From assembly GCF_030186535.1 (NCBI RefSeq), contig NZ_JASNVW010000001.1, positions 496,001 through 560,000 on the forward strand: a stretch of 64,000 bases of DNA, written 5' to 3'. The notes beneath the pieces were generated by a model. The model worked only from the letters and a program-made list of their open reading frames with translations. It had not been told where the DNA came from and ran no database searches. This document shows, piece after piece, positions 50,551-59,018 of the stretch. Position 1 is the first letter of the stretch, and every line of letters starts with the position of its first letter. The position numbers were made by a program, and so were the translations under genes. The DNA comes from Ignisphaera cupida. Its GTDB lineage: Archaea > Thermoproteota > Thermoprotei_A > Sulfolobales > Ignisphaeraceae.

Positions 50551-50640
50551 TATACATTTTGTTTAATTAGCTTAAAAATAATTCAAAATACATATTTTGT
50601 TGTATAAAAACAGTTTTAAGCTAATTAAACAAAATGTATA
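50551..50640. repeat. Perfect 27-bp inverted repeat upstream of the AbrB-PhoU gene
   Basis: The arms at 50551-50577 and 50614-50640 are exact reverse complements over 27 bases (arm 1 begins TATACATTTTG) with a 36-base spacer. The right arm ends 16 bases before the ATG of the AbrB-PhoU gene. The spacer contains a TATA-like TATAAAAA (about 50602-50609), and TATATA straddles the right arm's edge at 50637-50642. The 90-bp unit could be a cruciform operator, an mRNA hairpin, or a tiny MITE with terminal repeats. Confidence 0.9.
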
Positions 50641-50656
50641 TACGGTATAGAGATAT

Positions 50657-51697
50657 ATGAATACACAAAAAATTGTTGAAACCAGAAAGGTTCAAAGATT
50701 TGGAAAATCAACTCTTATGATATCTCTTCCATCTGAATGGGTTAAAATAGTAGATCTTAAACCATCTGATCTTGTGGTTCTAGAGGTTAAAGATGATGGT
50801 TCTTTAGTTGTTTTTCCGCAAAAGCTTGCTGAAAAAAGAATTAGAGGAAAGGAAATAAGGATTATTTTATCCAAAAATACTAATGAAGAGCTTGTTCAAA
50901 GAGCTTTATATACATCATATATAATAGGCTATGATAGAATAGTTATCGAGTATGAGAATGGTTCAATACCGCCTCATATAATGAGCAGCATAAGAACTAT
51001 GGTGAGAATGTTAATAGGCGCTGAGATAGTTGCTCAGACCAAGAATTCTATAGTTATTCAGAATTTTGTTGATACAGAAAGATATAGCATTGATGGACTT
51101 GTAGAAAGAATGTCATCAACAATAAAGAGCATGCTAGACTATCTCATAACATCTATTAAAACTGGTTTAACAGAACATTTAAAGGAGATTACAGAGCTAG
51201 AATTTGAAATGGATAGAGTTCATGCTCTTGCAATTAGATATGTATATGCATTAAACATACAAAATACATCCCATTTCCTAACTGAGTACAGAGTTCTTAT
51301 AAAAACTTTAGAAGATGTTGGAGATTCTCTAGCTCAAGCAGCTCAGATATTAAATGAAAAAACAGTTTTAATTGAGGTTATTAAAGAAGTTGTTGGTGAT
51401 AAACTAGAGGAAATGAAACTTCACTTAAGCTATACAATAGATATGATACTGCAAGCAATAACAAATCAAGATCTTGCAATAGCAAGTAGAGCAGCTGATC
51501 TCGCAGCCGAAGCAACAAAATTTGTGAGTAGACTTGAAGCCGATGTTATTCCAAAGTACAAGTCATTGGAGGATTATTTGAAGATGAAATCCTTCTTCGA
51601 AAAGTTAATGCTTCTCTGCTTTAATTTACAAGCAGCTGCTGAGGTTGCTTTTGATATTGTTATGAGCAAGAAGGAGAATGTAATTAAACTTTCATAA
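50657..51697 (+). CDS. SpoVT-AbrB/PhoU domain regulator
   Basis: This 346-residue protein has two parts. Residues 1 to about 50 form a SpoVT/AbrB swapped-hairpin DNA-binding domain ([43 protein letters not shown]). The rest is a long helical region with two PhoU-like repeats carrying acidic metal-binding segments ([20 protein letters not shown] and [12 protein letters not shown]). In archaea such proteins are associated with phosphate control, but no Pst transporter is nearby. The inverted repeat just upstream is a candidate autoregulatory site. ATG 50657 is the only good start. Confidence 0.85.
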   Translation: [346 protein letters not shown]

Positions 51698-51699
51698 CC

Positions 51700-52326
51700 T
51701 TATTTTTTGCTTAACTGCATATACACTTTCTTCCAAAATTCAGAAACTTCAGCTAATCTCTTTAAAGACTTCTCATCAATATTTATTATTCCCTTTATAA
51801 CAAGTTTTGCCAAGCATCTTCTAAGTGTTTTTCTAACAATCCATCTCTTATTTAGAGAACCAAAAAGCTTAATTGATGCTGTTCTAATGCTTTTACTTCT
51901 CATAACTTCTTCAACTACTTTTTTATCAATTTCTGAAAGCTCGTTCAGTATATATCTATGAGCCAGTTTTGCAATGTCAATAGGTTCTAGCCCCAAGTAA
52001 ATATCATCTGTGTTTATCTCATTAAATCTTTTCACAACTCTAAACCTTATTATGGTCACAACATCGCTGCTAGATATCTTGGTTTTGTATATCTTTTCCA
52101 AAGACTCTAAAAGCTCATCAACTGTTTGATACCCATCCCTTTTAGCATCTTCATCAGTAAGTTCGCCAACCTTCTTATACTCAACACTTTCTATAACCGC
52201 TTTTGCAATAGGTTTTCCACCACTGTGAATTATTATCTCCTTAGATTTTGGAACAACCTTTCCAAGCCTAATAGTGGTAGTTTTTAAGCCTTTAATTATG
52301 AGTTCAGCAAACTCTTTTTTAACCAT
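51700..52326 (-). CDS. ASCH-domain protein with C-terminal helical extension
   Basis: This protein of about 208 residues starts at ATG 52326, chosen because GAGGT lies 6 bases upstream; an in-frame TTG at 52353 adds nine residues. The N-terminal ASCH fold, FAELIIKGLKTTTIRLGKVVPKSKEIIIHSGGKPIAKAVIESVEYKKVGELTDEDAKRDGYQTVDELLESL, is a putative RNA-binding beta-barrel. The C-terminal 100 residues are helical and may be HTH-like. Function not established. It ends 2 bases after the AbrB-PhoU stop, tail to tail. Confidence 0.8.
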   Translation of the reverse strand: MVKKEFAELIIKGLKTTTIRLGKVVPKSKEIIIHSGGKPIAKAVIESVEYKKVGELTDEDAKRDGYQTVDELLESLEKIYKTKISSSDVVTIIRFRVVKRFNEINTDDIYLGLEPIDIAKLAHRYILNELSEIDKKVVEEVMRSKSIRTASIKLFGSLNKRWIVRKTLRRCLAKLVIKGIINIDEKSLKRLAEVSEFWKKVYMQLSKK

Positions 52327-52382
52327 TATATGACCTCTTAAATATGTTGCCAATCTTTCACCTCAATAAGTGGCTTAATACC

Positions 52383-53078
52383 ATGTCAAAGGCTATAAGC
52401 TATTTAGAGTGGTTAAGAAGATTTATCAGATTTAAACTTTGGTGGCTTAAAGCAAAACCATTGAATGATGAAGGAATAGCTAAGTTATCTACTAGCATAG
52501 CATTAAAAATAGGTATTAAACCATTCAAATATATTAAAGAAGCTAATGCCCCATTTTATAATGCAGTGGTTTTTGGGTTAAGATGTAGAACAATTATAAT
52601 AACAAAAGCTCTGCACAACTTGAGTTGGGATTACATAGAGGCTGTTTTACTTCATGAATATGCACATTGCAAGTTAAAGCATAGTATCAAGATCACAATT
52701 ACTGCAAGCATGTTACTTTCTATACTAACAGGAATAACAATATATGAACTTCAATTCTTATCAACCATAGCAGATGCTATGATATTGATGATGGTTTTTG
52801 TATTTGCCTATATATCAATACATATGTTGCTAAAATACATTACAAGAAAATTTGAACTAGAAGCAGATCTCTTTGCAATATCCAATACCTCTAACCCCTG
52901 CTCATATCTAAAGCTTCTTGCATTTCTTGGTCAATGGGAGAAAAATAAAGAGGATTTAATATCAAAACTACTTGCAACACACCCATTAGCAAGAACAAGA
53001 ATCAAAAATATTTTGAAGAAATTCCCATATTTCATGAAATGTTTTGAACAAGATTATGGTGGGCCCGGGGGGATTTGA
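52383..53078 (+). CDS. M48-type membrane metalloprotease
   Basis: This protein of about 231 residues has zinc motif LLHEYAHCKLKHS (HExxH) near residue 96, two hydrophobic segments after it (ITASMLLSILTGITIYEL and MILMMVFVFAYISIHMLL) and the third ligand Glu in KFELEADLFAIS. This is the HtpX/Ste24 arrangement with a short N-terminus. HPLARTRIKNIL is also typical. ATG 52383 is chosen over TTG 52344, which would overlap the ASCH gene. Its last six codons overlap the 3' end of the oppositely oriented tRNA-Trp gene. Confidence 0.88.
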   Translation: MSKAISYLEWLRRFIRFKLWWLKAKPLNDEGIAKLSTSIALKIGIKPFKYIKEANAPFYNAVVFGLRCRTIIITKALHNLSWDYIEAVLLHEYAHCKLKHSIKITITASMLLSILTGITIYELQFLSTIADAMILMMVFVFAYISIHMLLKYITRKFELEADLFAISNTSNPCSYLKLLAFLGQWEKNKEDLISKLLATHPLARTRIKNILKKFPYFMKCFEQDYGGPGGI

Positions 53079-53195
53079 ACCCCCGACCTACGGGTCTCTC
53101 CTCAACGCTCCAGCCCCCTCTCATCCCATAGCGGTCAACAGACCCATAGATTTTTAGCTGGAGCCCGCCGCTCTACCTAGCTGAGCTACGGGCCC
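53060..53195 (-). tRNA. tRNA-Trp(CCA) with a 62-nt intron
   Basis: Minus-strand cloverleaf: acceptor GGGCCCG/CGGGCCC, D arm GCTC-AGCTAGGTA-GAGC, anticodon stem GCGGG/CCCGT with loop CTCCAGA after splicing, giving anticodon CCA, and T arm GGGGG-TTCAAAT-CCCCC. The intron (about 53096-53157) interrupts after position 37, the canonical archaeal site. It contains GCTGGAGC, which can pair with exon GCTCCAGC as part of a bulge-helix-bulge. Genomic CCA follows discriminator A. The mature length is 74 nt. A TATA-like GTATATAAGG is at about 53240-53250 upstream. Confidence 0.94.
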
Positions 53196-53561
53196 TCCAA
53201 ATTTCATCTGAGCTAGTATACATTATTTACTGAACCTTATATACTCTTATGCTTTTTGCTTCATGGTCTCACGTGAATTTATAAATCAATTCTAAATCTT
53301 TTTTAAAGATCTTAGTAGTATATTAAGATATGAATGTTTATTACATTAATGTATAGAGATGTTTATGATAGATTAAGCTATGAGCTAGTGTTATCAAGTA
53401 TATGAGGATAAGCGTTATAGGCTTTGATAAAAATCTTGAAGGTGATAAGGCCAAGGGAGAGAATATGATGACAAATAATATTATGTTGTATGAAACTTTA
53501 AAATCAGATCTATGTTTTACATTATTGTACTATTATTCATCTATGATTCATACAATTTACT
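53196..53561. other. AT-rich intergenic region upstream of tRNA-Trp
   Basis: This stretch of 366 bases separates the tRNA-Trp 5' end from the Dim2 stop. It holds the tRNA promoter and, from 53402 to 53569 on the plus strand, a 55-codon frame beginning MRISVIGFDKNLEGDKAKG that overlaps the Dim2 3' end. Without a ribosome site or recognisable motif I do not call it a gene. Nothing else was recognised. Confidence 0.35.
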
Positions 53562-54221
53562 TTACTTAGGCATATACTCTTTTTCCCACAAACTCACCAT
53601 TCTAGATCTTCTTATTTGTCTCATAGCTTTATCAACATATTTGTATACTGTTGAATGCTGCCTTCCATCTATGAGCATAAGAATTGCTTCTCGAGCAATG
53701 TTTGCACTTTCATAATCTCCTATTACAGCCACATAGTCGTCATATATTGATATTTCTGTTCCTGTCATTTCCTCGAGATTCTTCCTGGCCTTACCATCCT
53801 CACCTATTAGCCTACCCTTTACTCTGGTCAAATGATTTTCTGATGGCTTCACATATTGTTTTAAATCTATAACGATGAGTATTTGATCATCTTCAAGAAG
53901 TCTAAATGCTCTTTCTGGTGAAAAGCCATAGCCTATAGCTAGTATTATGTCTCTTGCTTTCATTAAATCCAAAACTCTTGTTTGCGGAGTTTGAGGCTCT
54001 ACTATAACAGTTCCATTGACTTCATCAACAGTTATTTTTGTTTGTGTTTGCTCCATAAGCTTCTTCAGAGTTTCGCCGCCTTTACCTATGAGTGCACCGA
54101 TTCTTTCTAGAGGAATTTTTATGTAGAGTCTCGTAACACCTGGTATAAGATAGCCTTGAGCAACACCAATTTTTGGAACCTCATTATTTTTCCTTAAACT
54201 CTTCTCATCTTCTAGATTCAT
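53562..54221 (-). CDS. KH-domain ribosome biogenesis protein Dim2/Pno1-like
   Basis: This 219-residue protein has two KH domains. The first carries ARLYIKIP-like LYIKIPLERIGALIGKGGETLKKLMEQTQTKITVDEVNGTVIVEP with GxxG as IGKGGE. The second has the degenerate loop LIGEDGKARKNLEEMTGTEISIYDDYVAVIGDYESANIAREAILMLIDGRQHSTVYKYVDKA, which is typical of Dim2/Pno1. It functions in small-subunit rRNA maturation near the 16S 3' end. The adjacent RIO1 and aIF1A genes form a conserved archaeal cluster. Confidence 0.92.
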   Translation of the reverse strand: MNLEDEKSLRKNNEVPKIGVAQGYLIPGVTRLYIKIPLERIGALIGKGGETLKKLMEQTQTKITVDEVNGTVIVEPQTPQTRVLDLMKARDIILAIGYGFSPERAFRLLEDDQILIVIDLKQYVKPSENHLTRVKGRLIGEDGKARKNLEEMTGTEISIYDDYVAVIGDYESANIAREAILMLIDGRQHSTVYKYVDKAMRQIRRSRMVSLWEKEYMPK

Positions 54222-54303
54222 TTTAAATAACCTGCAAGCACAATATAAATGTAATTGTTAGCTGTTATATATGTTATATAGTTTTGTAAGCTCCATTTCA
54301 GCT

Positions 54304-55137
54304 TTACTCCTCCAACATCTTTTCCAATTCATTAACTTTTTTAGACACTATATAATCAAATAGTTTGTCAGCTGAGTATTGCTCTAAACCAATTTCATCT
54401 CTGAAGAACTTCACAATATTCATTACATCTCTATATAAAAACACATGAGCATTTGGATGAGACAAAGACACTGCTTGACTAACATCTATTATATAAACAT
54501 TATCATTATGTATCATAACATTATATTCACTTAAATCCCCATGCACAAGACCTGCAAACCAATACATTTTATAGATGTTTTTTATTATGATGCCAAAAAT
54601 TTTTTGAGCCATCTCATAATCTATTTTCCCCATCTCAACAACCTCCTTCAGAAGTGGCGCTCTTACACCTTCAGAACCTATAAACTCCATGACAAGCACA
54701 TTTCTATATACGCAAAATGGTTTTGGAACAGAAACACCTGCTTCATACATTTTCCTTAAATTAGAAAACTCCTTCTTTGCCCATACAGACATGAGTTTAT
54801 GTGAAGGGAGGGATGTTATCCATTCATATCTTGGATCGCCTTTTATATACTTCCAAATGCTTTTCCTAAATTCTGCAGACGATGTTAAATATATCTTCAC
54901 TGCAAGATCACCACCATTTCTGTTCTTTGCCCAATAAATCCTGGCCTCTTTACCTGCAGCCACAACTCCTTTTAGTTCAGCTAAACAACCTCTATTCTTT
55001 AATTCAATAATAGCTAGAATAGTAGGTTTATCAAACACTTCTTCAACAGTTTCAAGCAAATCACTATCTTTATGTCGACGCTCTCTAGATCTTTTTCCAA
55101 TTTCTATATCAACTCTCTTTTCAATGTCTTCACTCAT
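54304..55137 (-). CDS. rio1: RIO1-family serine/threonine protein kinase
   Basis: This 277-residue atypical kinase/ATPase participates in 40S-type subunit maturation. The modified P-loop STGKEANVY-like VVAAGKEARIYWA and Lys in DLAVKIYLTSSAEFRKSIWKYIKGDPRYEW are RIO1 signatures. The catalytic loop is LVHGDLSEYNVMIHND, and the metal-binding Asp is in VYIIDVSQAVSLSHPNA. The N-terminal 30 residues are charged. It lies between Dim2 and aIF1A on the same strand. Confidence 0.95.
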   Translation of the reverse strand: MSEDIEKRVDIEIGKRSRERRHKDSDLLETVEEVFDKPTILAIIELKNRGCLAELKGVVAAGKEARIYWAKNRNGGDLAVKIYLTSSAEFRKSIWKYIKGDPRYEWITSLPSHKLMSVWAKKEFSNLRKMYEAGVSVPKPFCVYRNVLVMEFIGSEGVRAPLLKEVVEMGKIDYEMAQKIFGIIIKNIYKMYWFAGLVHGDLSEYNVMIHNDNVYIIDVSQAVSLSHPNAHVFLYRDVMNIVKFFRDEIGLEQYSADKLFDYIVSKKVNELEKMLEE

Positions 55138-55232
55138 ATCACATTATCCTCAACTATATTAATTATTTTAATATAATTGAAAGCTTCGCTTAACAAACAA
55201 GAAATTAAACAATTTCTTTACATGTTTTCTTA

Positions 55233-55535
55233 TTAGACTGCCCCCTCCACAAATTCTTTACTCAATAAACCCATTGATATCAATCTTCTAACTTCATCTT
55301 TACTATATTTGTAGATAATGTCACCCTTGTTTTGCTGAAAATCCCATGGCTGAACAAGAACAACATCACCTCCAGAAAACCAAACTCTTCTTCTATATTT
55401 TCCAGGTATTCTACAAACTCTGGGGACACCATCAACACATCTAACTTTTAAAAAATCTGCTCCTATAATCTCCTCAACAACACATAGAATCTGACCTTGA
55501 GTAGGTAATGTAAGATCTCTTGGTGTGCTTTCCAC
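55233..55535 (-). CDS. Translation initiation factor aIF1A
   Basis: This 100-residue OB-fold initiation factor binds the A site of the small subunit. LPTQGQILCVVEEIIGADFLKVRCVDGVPRVCRIPGKYRRRVWFSGGDVVLVQPWDFQQNKGDIIYKYSKDEVRRL is the canonical aIF1A core, with the RIPGK-RRRVW signature. It is upstream of RIO1 in the translation operon. Confidence 0.96.
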   Translation of the reverse strand: MESTPRDLTLPTQGQILCVVEEIIGADFLKVRCVDGVPRVCRIPGKYRRRVWFSGGDVVLVQPWDFQQNKGDIIYKYSKDEVRRLISMGLLSKEFVEGAV

Positions 55536-55614
55536 CTTTTTATCTTTTGCTATAGGTTTTCACCACCTTCTGAAATGAACTTAAAAATCTGTAGCTTATA
55601 AATCTAAACACTTT

Positions 55615-56472
55615 TCATTTTCTTGATTTATACTTTGAAAAACTTTTCATTACAAAATCTACATGCACTTCGATCACATCACCATTTTGATTACGTAATT
55701 TAAGCCATGCACCATCAAATGATTCTACGGTGTAAGGTGTACCATTAACAACAATGTAGTCTCCTGACTTAAAATTAAGTATTCTGATTGATATGTAAAG
55801 CCTAGCCATTTTTTCACCAGTGGAAAGTCTTTTTACATCTCCAAATGATTCAATTATTTTCACTCCAAACCATCTCCTTTTTGCCAAATCCACTATCTTT
55901 TTCGCTATTCCAGCATCAGTTAACATTATATCATAGCCTTTTTTAACAGGCTTAATCTCTTTAATAAATTTATTGAACTCTTTCTCTACAAGCTTCACAA
56001 ACTTCTCTATTTCCTCATCATCATTAACATACCTTATTTGAACCACGGCCTTATGCCCACCACCAGCAATTCTTCTGCAATTTGGACACAATGTGGATTT
56101 CCAAAACATTCTAACCTGTATTGCATGCTCTATCTTTATTTCTCTAAGCTTTCCAAACAGCTTAATCGTTGCTATGGAATCTTCAAATGGCTTAAAATCA
56201 ACTTTTACATCTTCTAGTAAAAAGTCTTGCAATGGTTTTATAGAGTCTATCACATATTCCTCTACAATTTCTGAAAGATCCTCAGAGCTGTTAACATCAA
56301 TCCATTTACCATGAACATTAACAGCACCACAAGATCGGCAAAACTCTATTTCAATTTTATCAACTTTCTCAACAACTCCCCTAACTTCCACATAACATTT
56401 TGGGCAAAGACCATTTACTATAGGTGTAGATGGAGATTCTTCAACACCACATTTAACACAGAACCTTTTCAA
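55615..56472 (-). CDS. NMD3-family protein
   Basis: This 285-residue archaeal NMD3 homologue has three CxxC-type zinc sites: MKRFCVKCGVE-LCPKCYVE, EFCRSCGAVNVHGKW and TLCPNCRRIAGGGHKAVVQIRY. The last is the conserved NMD3 N-terminal signature. The C-terminal part ends with an SH3-like region (GDYIVVNGTPYTVESFDGAWLKLRNQNGDVIEV). Eukaryotic NMD3 is the 60S export adaptor; the archaeal function is presumed to be in large-subunit biogenesis. It overlaps the DUF424 gene by 4 bases. Confidence 0.93.
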   Translation of the reverse strand: MKRFCVKCGVEESPSTPIVNGLCPKCYVEVRGVVEKVDKIEIEFCRSCGAVNVHGKWIDVNSSEDLSEIVEEYVIDSIKPLQDFLLEDVKVDFKPFEDSIATIKLFGKLREIKIEHAIQVRMFWKSTLCPNCRRIAGGGHKAVVQIRYVNDDEEIEKFVKLVEKEFNKFIKEIKPVKKGYDIMLTDAGIAKKIVDLAKRRWFGVKIIESFGDVKRLSTGEKMARLYISIRILNFKSGDYIVVNGTPYTVESFDGAWLKLRNQNGDVIEVHVDFVMKSFSKYKSRK

Positions 56473-56780
56473 GTTTCAAAAACCTCCTTAATTATTTGCA
56501 GATGTAGTTGATCGCCAACCTTTAGAGCATAATCTTTAATTACAAGACCTTTTTTATCAAGCTCCTCAACTATTCTCTTACCAGATAAAACAACAATATC
56601 TGCATCCATAATCTCTTTCACAACCTCTTCCAAATCAGCTTTCTTACCTTCATAAAACTTTGGTGAAATGTCTAACACTATATTCCCTTCTCTAAACACC
56701 TTTCCAACTATTTCCTCATCACATACTGCCACAATTTTCTTTCCAATCCTATGATGAATTTTCATCATAAATAAACTCAT
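56469..56780 (-). CDS. DUF424 family protein
   Basis: This 103-residue archaeal protein has IGKKIVAVCDEEIVGKVFREGNIVLDISPKFYEG, the DUF424 N-terminal pattern in which KFYEG is conserved, and AD-IVVLSGKRIVEELDKKGLVI. It is found next to aIF2-beta and NMD3 in many archaeal genomes, and so is probably linked to translation or ribosome assembly. A Met at residue 6 (KIHHRIGKK) is an alternative start. The precise role is unknown. Confidence 0.88.
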   Translation of the reverse strand: MSLFMMKIHHRIGKKIVAVCDEEIVGKVFREGNIVLDISPKFYEGKKADLEEVVKEIMDADIVVLSGKRIVEELDKKGLVIKDYALKVGDQLHLQIIKEVFET

Positions 56781-56793
56781 GTAACTTAATCAC

Positions 56794-57201
56794 CTAAACA
56801 GGTTTCACATATGTTATTGCTCCACAAGCTAAGCATTTAATAAACCACACTTTCCCCTCCCTCACAAGCTCAGTATCGTAACTTCCACATGTTGAGCATC
56901 TAACATAGCTTTCCAAAAACCTTGTGTAAAGACCTTGAATAGACTTTGTAGAAACTCTTTTATATATAATCAGACTGTTGTCAGGATTTAGAGAACCAGG
57001 CATTGCAAGCTCCTTCAGCAAAAACCTCATAACTATTCTAGGCTCTCTTCTAATCCTCTCACAAACAACATTAAAATTCTTGATAACAGTGTGATCACCA
57101 ACATAGTCAACTTCAAGCGATGGAATATCATAAGCCCTTGCAACAACTCTCTTAGGCAGCCTCTCATAAACCATGTTCAACAGCTTTTCATAGTCATACA
57201 A
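56794..57201 (-). CDS. Translation initiation factor aIF2, beta subunit
   Basis: This 135-residue aIF2-beta has an N-terminal helix, the central alpha/beta domain (VIKNFNVVCERIRREPRIVMRFLLKELAMPGSL) and a C-terminal zinc ribbon (YVRCSTCGSYDTELVREGKVWFIKCLACGA). Residues GSLNPDNSLIIYKRVSTKSIQGLYTRFLESYV match the family. It is the first gene of the translation/ribosome-biogenesis operon, which continues through DUF424, NMD3, aIF1A, RIO1 and Dim2. Confidence 0.95.
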   Translation of the reverse strand: MYDYEKLLNMVYERLPKRVVARAYDIPSLEVDYVGDHTVIKNFNVVCERIRREPRIVMRFLLKELAMPGSLNPDNSLIIYKRVSTKSIQGLYTRFLESYVRCSTCGSYDTELVREGKVWFIKCLACGAITYVKPV

Positions 57202-57299
57202 AATCTTTATTTCATCATCCTGCGAAATACATACTCACCCAAGCAAATATAGTTTTAAGATGTAGAAGCTTATAACAGAACATGATAAAAAAGTTTTTG

Positions 57300-58769
57300 T
57301 TATGGATATGAACCGGATGAGACTTTTTCACTCAATTGAATTACATCTGTAAATCTTAAAACAAAGCTCTGTACTCTTTCAACCCACGCCCGATACCCTG
57401 TAAAATGTTGCCATGCAACAGTTTTTGTTTTTACACCAACGAGTATTCCATAGAGGTGGTAACCTGGTATTCCAGTTACATCCTTTGGCTCTCCCTCAAC
57501 ATATGCCACAGAAGTCATGTAGCCATACTTAGCATCTGCATTGTACGATCCCCAGTGCCACCCAACAACATTTATTACACGAGACTTATAGTAACTGCTA
57601 TAGTAATCATTTCTTGCATATGCCTCATGATAAATACCACCAGACAATATAACAGTACCAGCTTGGAAGCTAATCCCTGGGGGTATTGCACTAATCTCTA
57701 CACCAACATAAACCTGTCCACCTGTTTGAGCTCCTAGAGGCTCAGAACATGTAATCTCTTGATCTGGATAAAGATTTGTATATGCATTAACCTCTATAAC
57801 GTTTGGCTCAGGCTTCCACTGCTTCAGCCCCAAAAAGTCTATAAGCATTGGCAAATACCAGTACCTAGGGCTATAAATATTCTCAAGCTGAAACACAACA
57901 ACTTTCCACAATCTTATTTTGGGATAATTATTTGTATAGAAGTTTGTAGCATATGAGAAGTATATTATTGTTTCTCCATATCCTACATCTTCACCACGCC
58001 AGTCAATGTCATCTTTGTATTCAAATCTTCCTATCAAGTTGTAGCTATAGAAATATCCATCTGGGCAGACTCCCTGTGCTTTTGCTTTTGGTGGAAACTC
58101 ATTGATTATTTCCATCAAAACATTTTCAGCTTTAACAAGTTTTCTTGCCATGTCCTTTGCAATCTCCATTGCAATATCTTTAATGCTTCTTTTGCTTGTG
58201 AACACATGGTAGTTTACTCCTAGAACGCTTGATTTATTGCCTATTCTAAATGTTTCTATGTATAGCGCATATGGTTTTTCACTTAACCCAACAACAGTCT
58301 TATTACCAACTCTCTTAATGGGTATCACAGCTATTGGAGGTGTTGTTTCATTGAACAACATTTCTATTGGATCAACAATGTTTTTTGATATGAAAACAGC
58401 TTTTACCTCCCTAGAGAAAGCTGTTTTCACAAGTGTTTTGTTTCTCGATACCTCAAACAGTTTCTCAAAATCAATAATAGTTATATTGCAAAAATCTTTG
58501 AACGAATCTACAACAACATTCTTAAATTCAACGCCAATCAACTCATTCACAATAGACGTATTCGCTGTGGAAACACAAATCGTTAGATTCCTAATAAGCT
58601 TATTGGCATACTCATTGACAATATCCTCAAATCTCTTGTAAACAATGCTCATAAACTCAGCACTTGAATGCTGTCTGAGGTAGCTGGGGATGATATAAAC
58701 TATAGCAAGTAGTGCAATAGCAATAACAGCAAATCTTTTAATAGGCAAAGACAATACCATTTTTTCCAC
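57300..58769 (-). CDS. Secreted or membrane-anchored hypothetical protein
   Basis: This 489-residue protein has an N-terminal hydrophobic segment preceded by a basic stretch (LPIKRFAVIAIALLAIVYIIPSYLRQ), i.e. a signal peptide or anchor. The first 240 residues are helical with several potential N-glycosylation sites (NKT, NTS, NLT). The rest is rich in Tyr, Trp and Gly with beta-strand character (EDVGYGETIIYFSYATNFYTNNYPKIRLW). Two cysteines (VCPDGYF, ITCSEP) might form a disulfide. I recognise no catalytic motif. It is probably extracellular. The 249-base gap upstream holds promoters only. Confidence 0.55.
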   Translation of the reverse strand: MEKMVLSLPIKRFAVIAIALLAIVYIIPSYLRQHSSAEFMSIVYKRFEDIVNEYANKLIRNLTICVSTANTSIVNELIGVEFKNVVVDSFKDFCNITIIDFEKLFEVSRNKTLVKTAFSREVKAVFISKNIVDPIEMLFNETTPPIAVIPIKRVGNKTVVGLSEKPYALYIETFRIGNKSSVLGVNYHVFTSKRSIKDIAMEIAKDMARKLVKAENVLMEIINEFPPKAKAQGVCPDGYFYSYNLIGRFEYKDDIDWRGEDVGYGETIIYFSYATNFYTNNYPKIRLWKVVVFQLENIYSPRYWYLPMLIDFLGLKQWKPEPNVIEVNAYTNLYPDQEITCSEPLGAQTGGQVYVGVEISAIPPGISFQAGTVILSGGIYHEAYARNDYYSSYYKSRVINVVGWHWGSYNADAKYGYMTSVAYVEGEPKDVTGIPGYHLYGILVGVKTKTVAWQHFTGYRAWVERVQSFVLRFTDVIQLSEKVSSGSYP

Positions 58770-59018
58770 ACCCCAAGGAGCAACGGTACATGCTAAATAA
58801 GCTAATTTTTTTCATTTACACAAATAATGCAAATAAGCAACACAGAAATATAAACTGCGATTTTCACAAAGAATGAAAATAAAACATTCTCGTGTTTTTA
58901 GTAGAAACAATGTTGTGAGCTAAAAGCTTTTATATTTAATTCAGTAATATAGTTGGTTGTATAAATGTTTGAGATGCGATGAAGAGTTTAAATGGGGATG
59001 GGTGTAGGAGTTTAGCAG

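Noticed and set aside
53096-53157. tRNA-Trp intron as a C/D guide RNA
   Set aside because: GGATGAG and TTGA segments occur, but box matches and spacing are too poor to call it.
53402-53569. 55-codon plus-strand frame before the Dim2 stop
   Set aside because: No ribosome site, no recognisable motif, and it overlaps the end of a well-supported gene; mentioned only in the intergenic entry.
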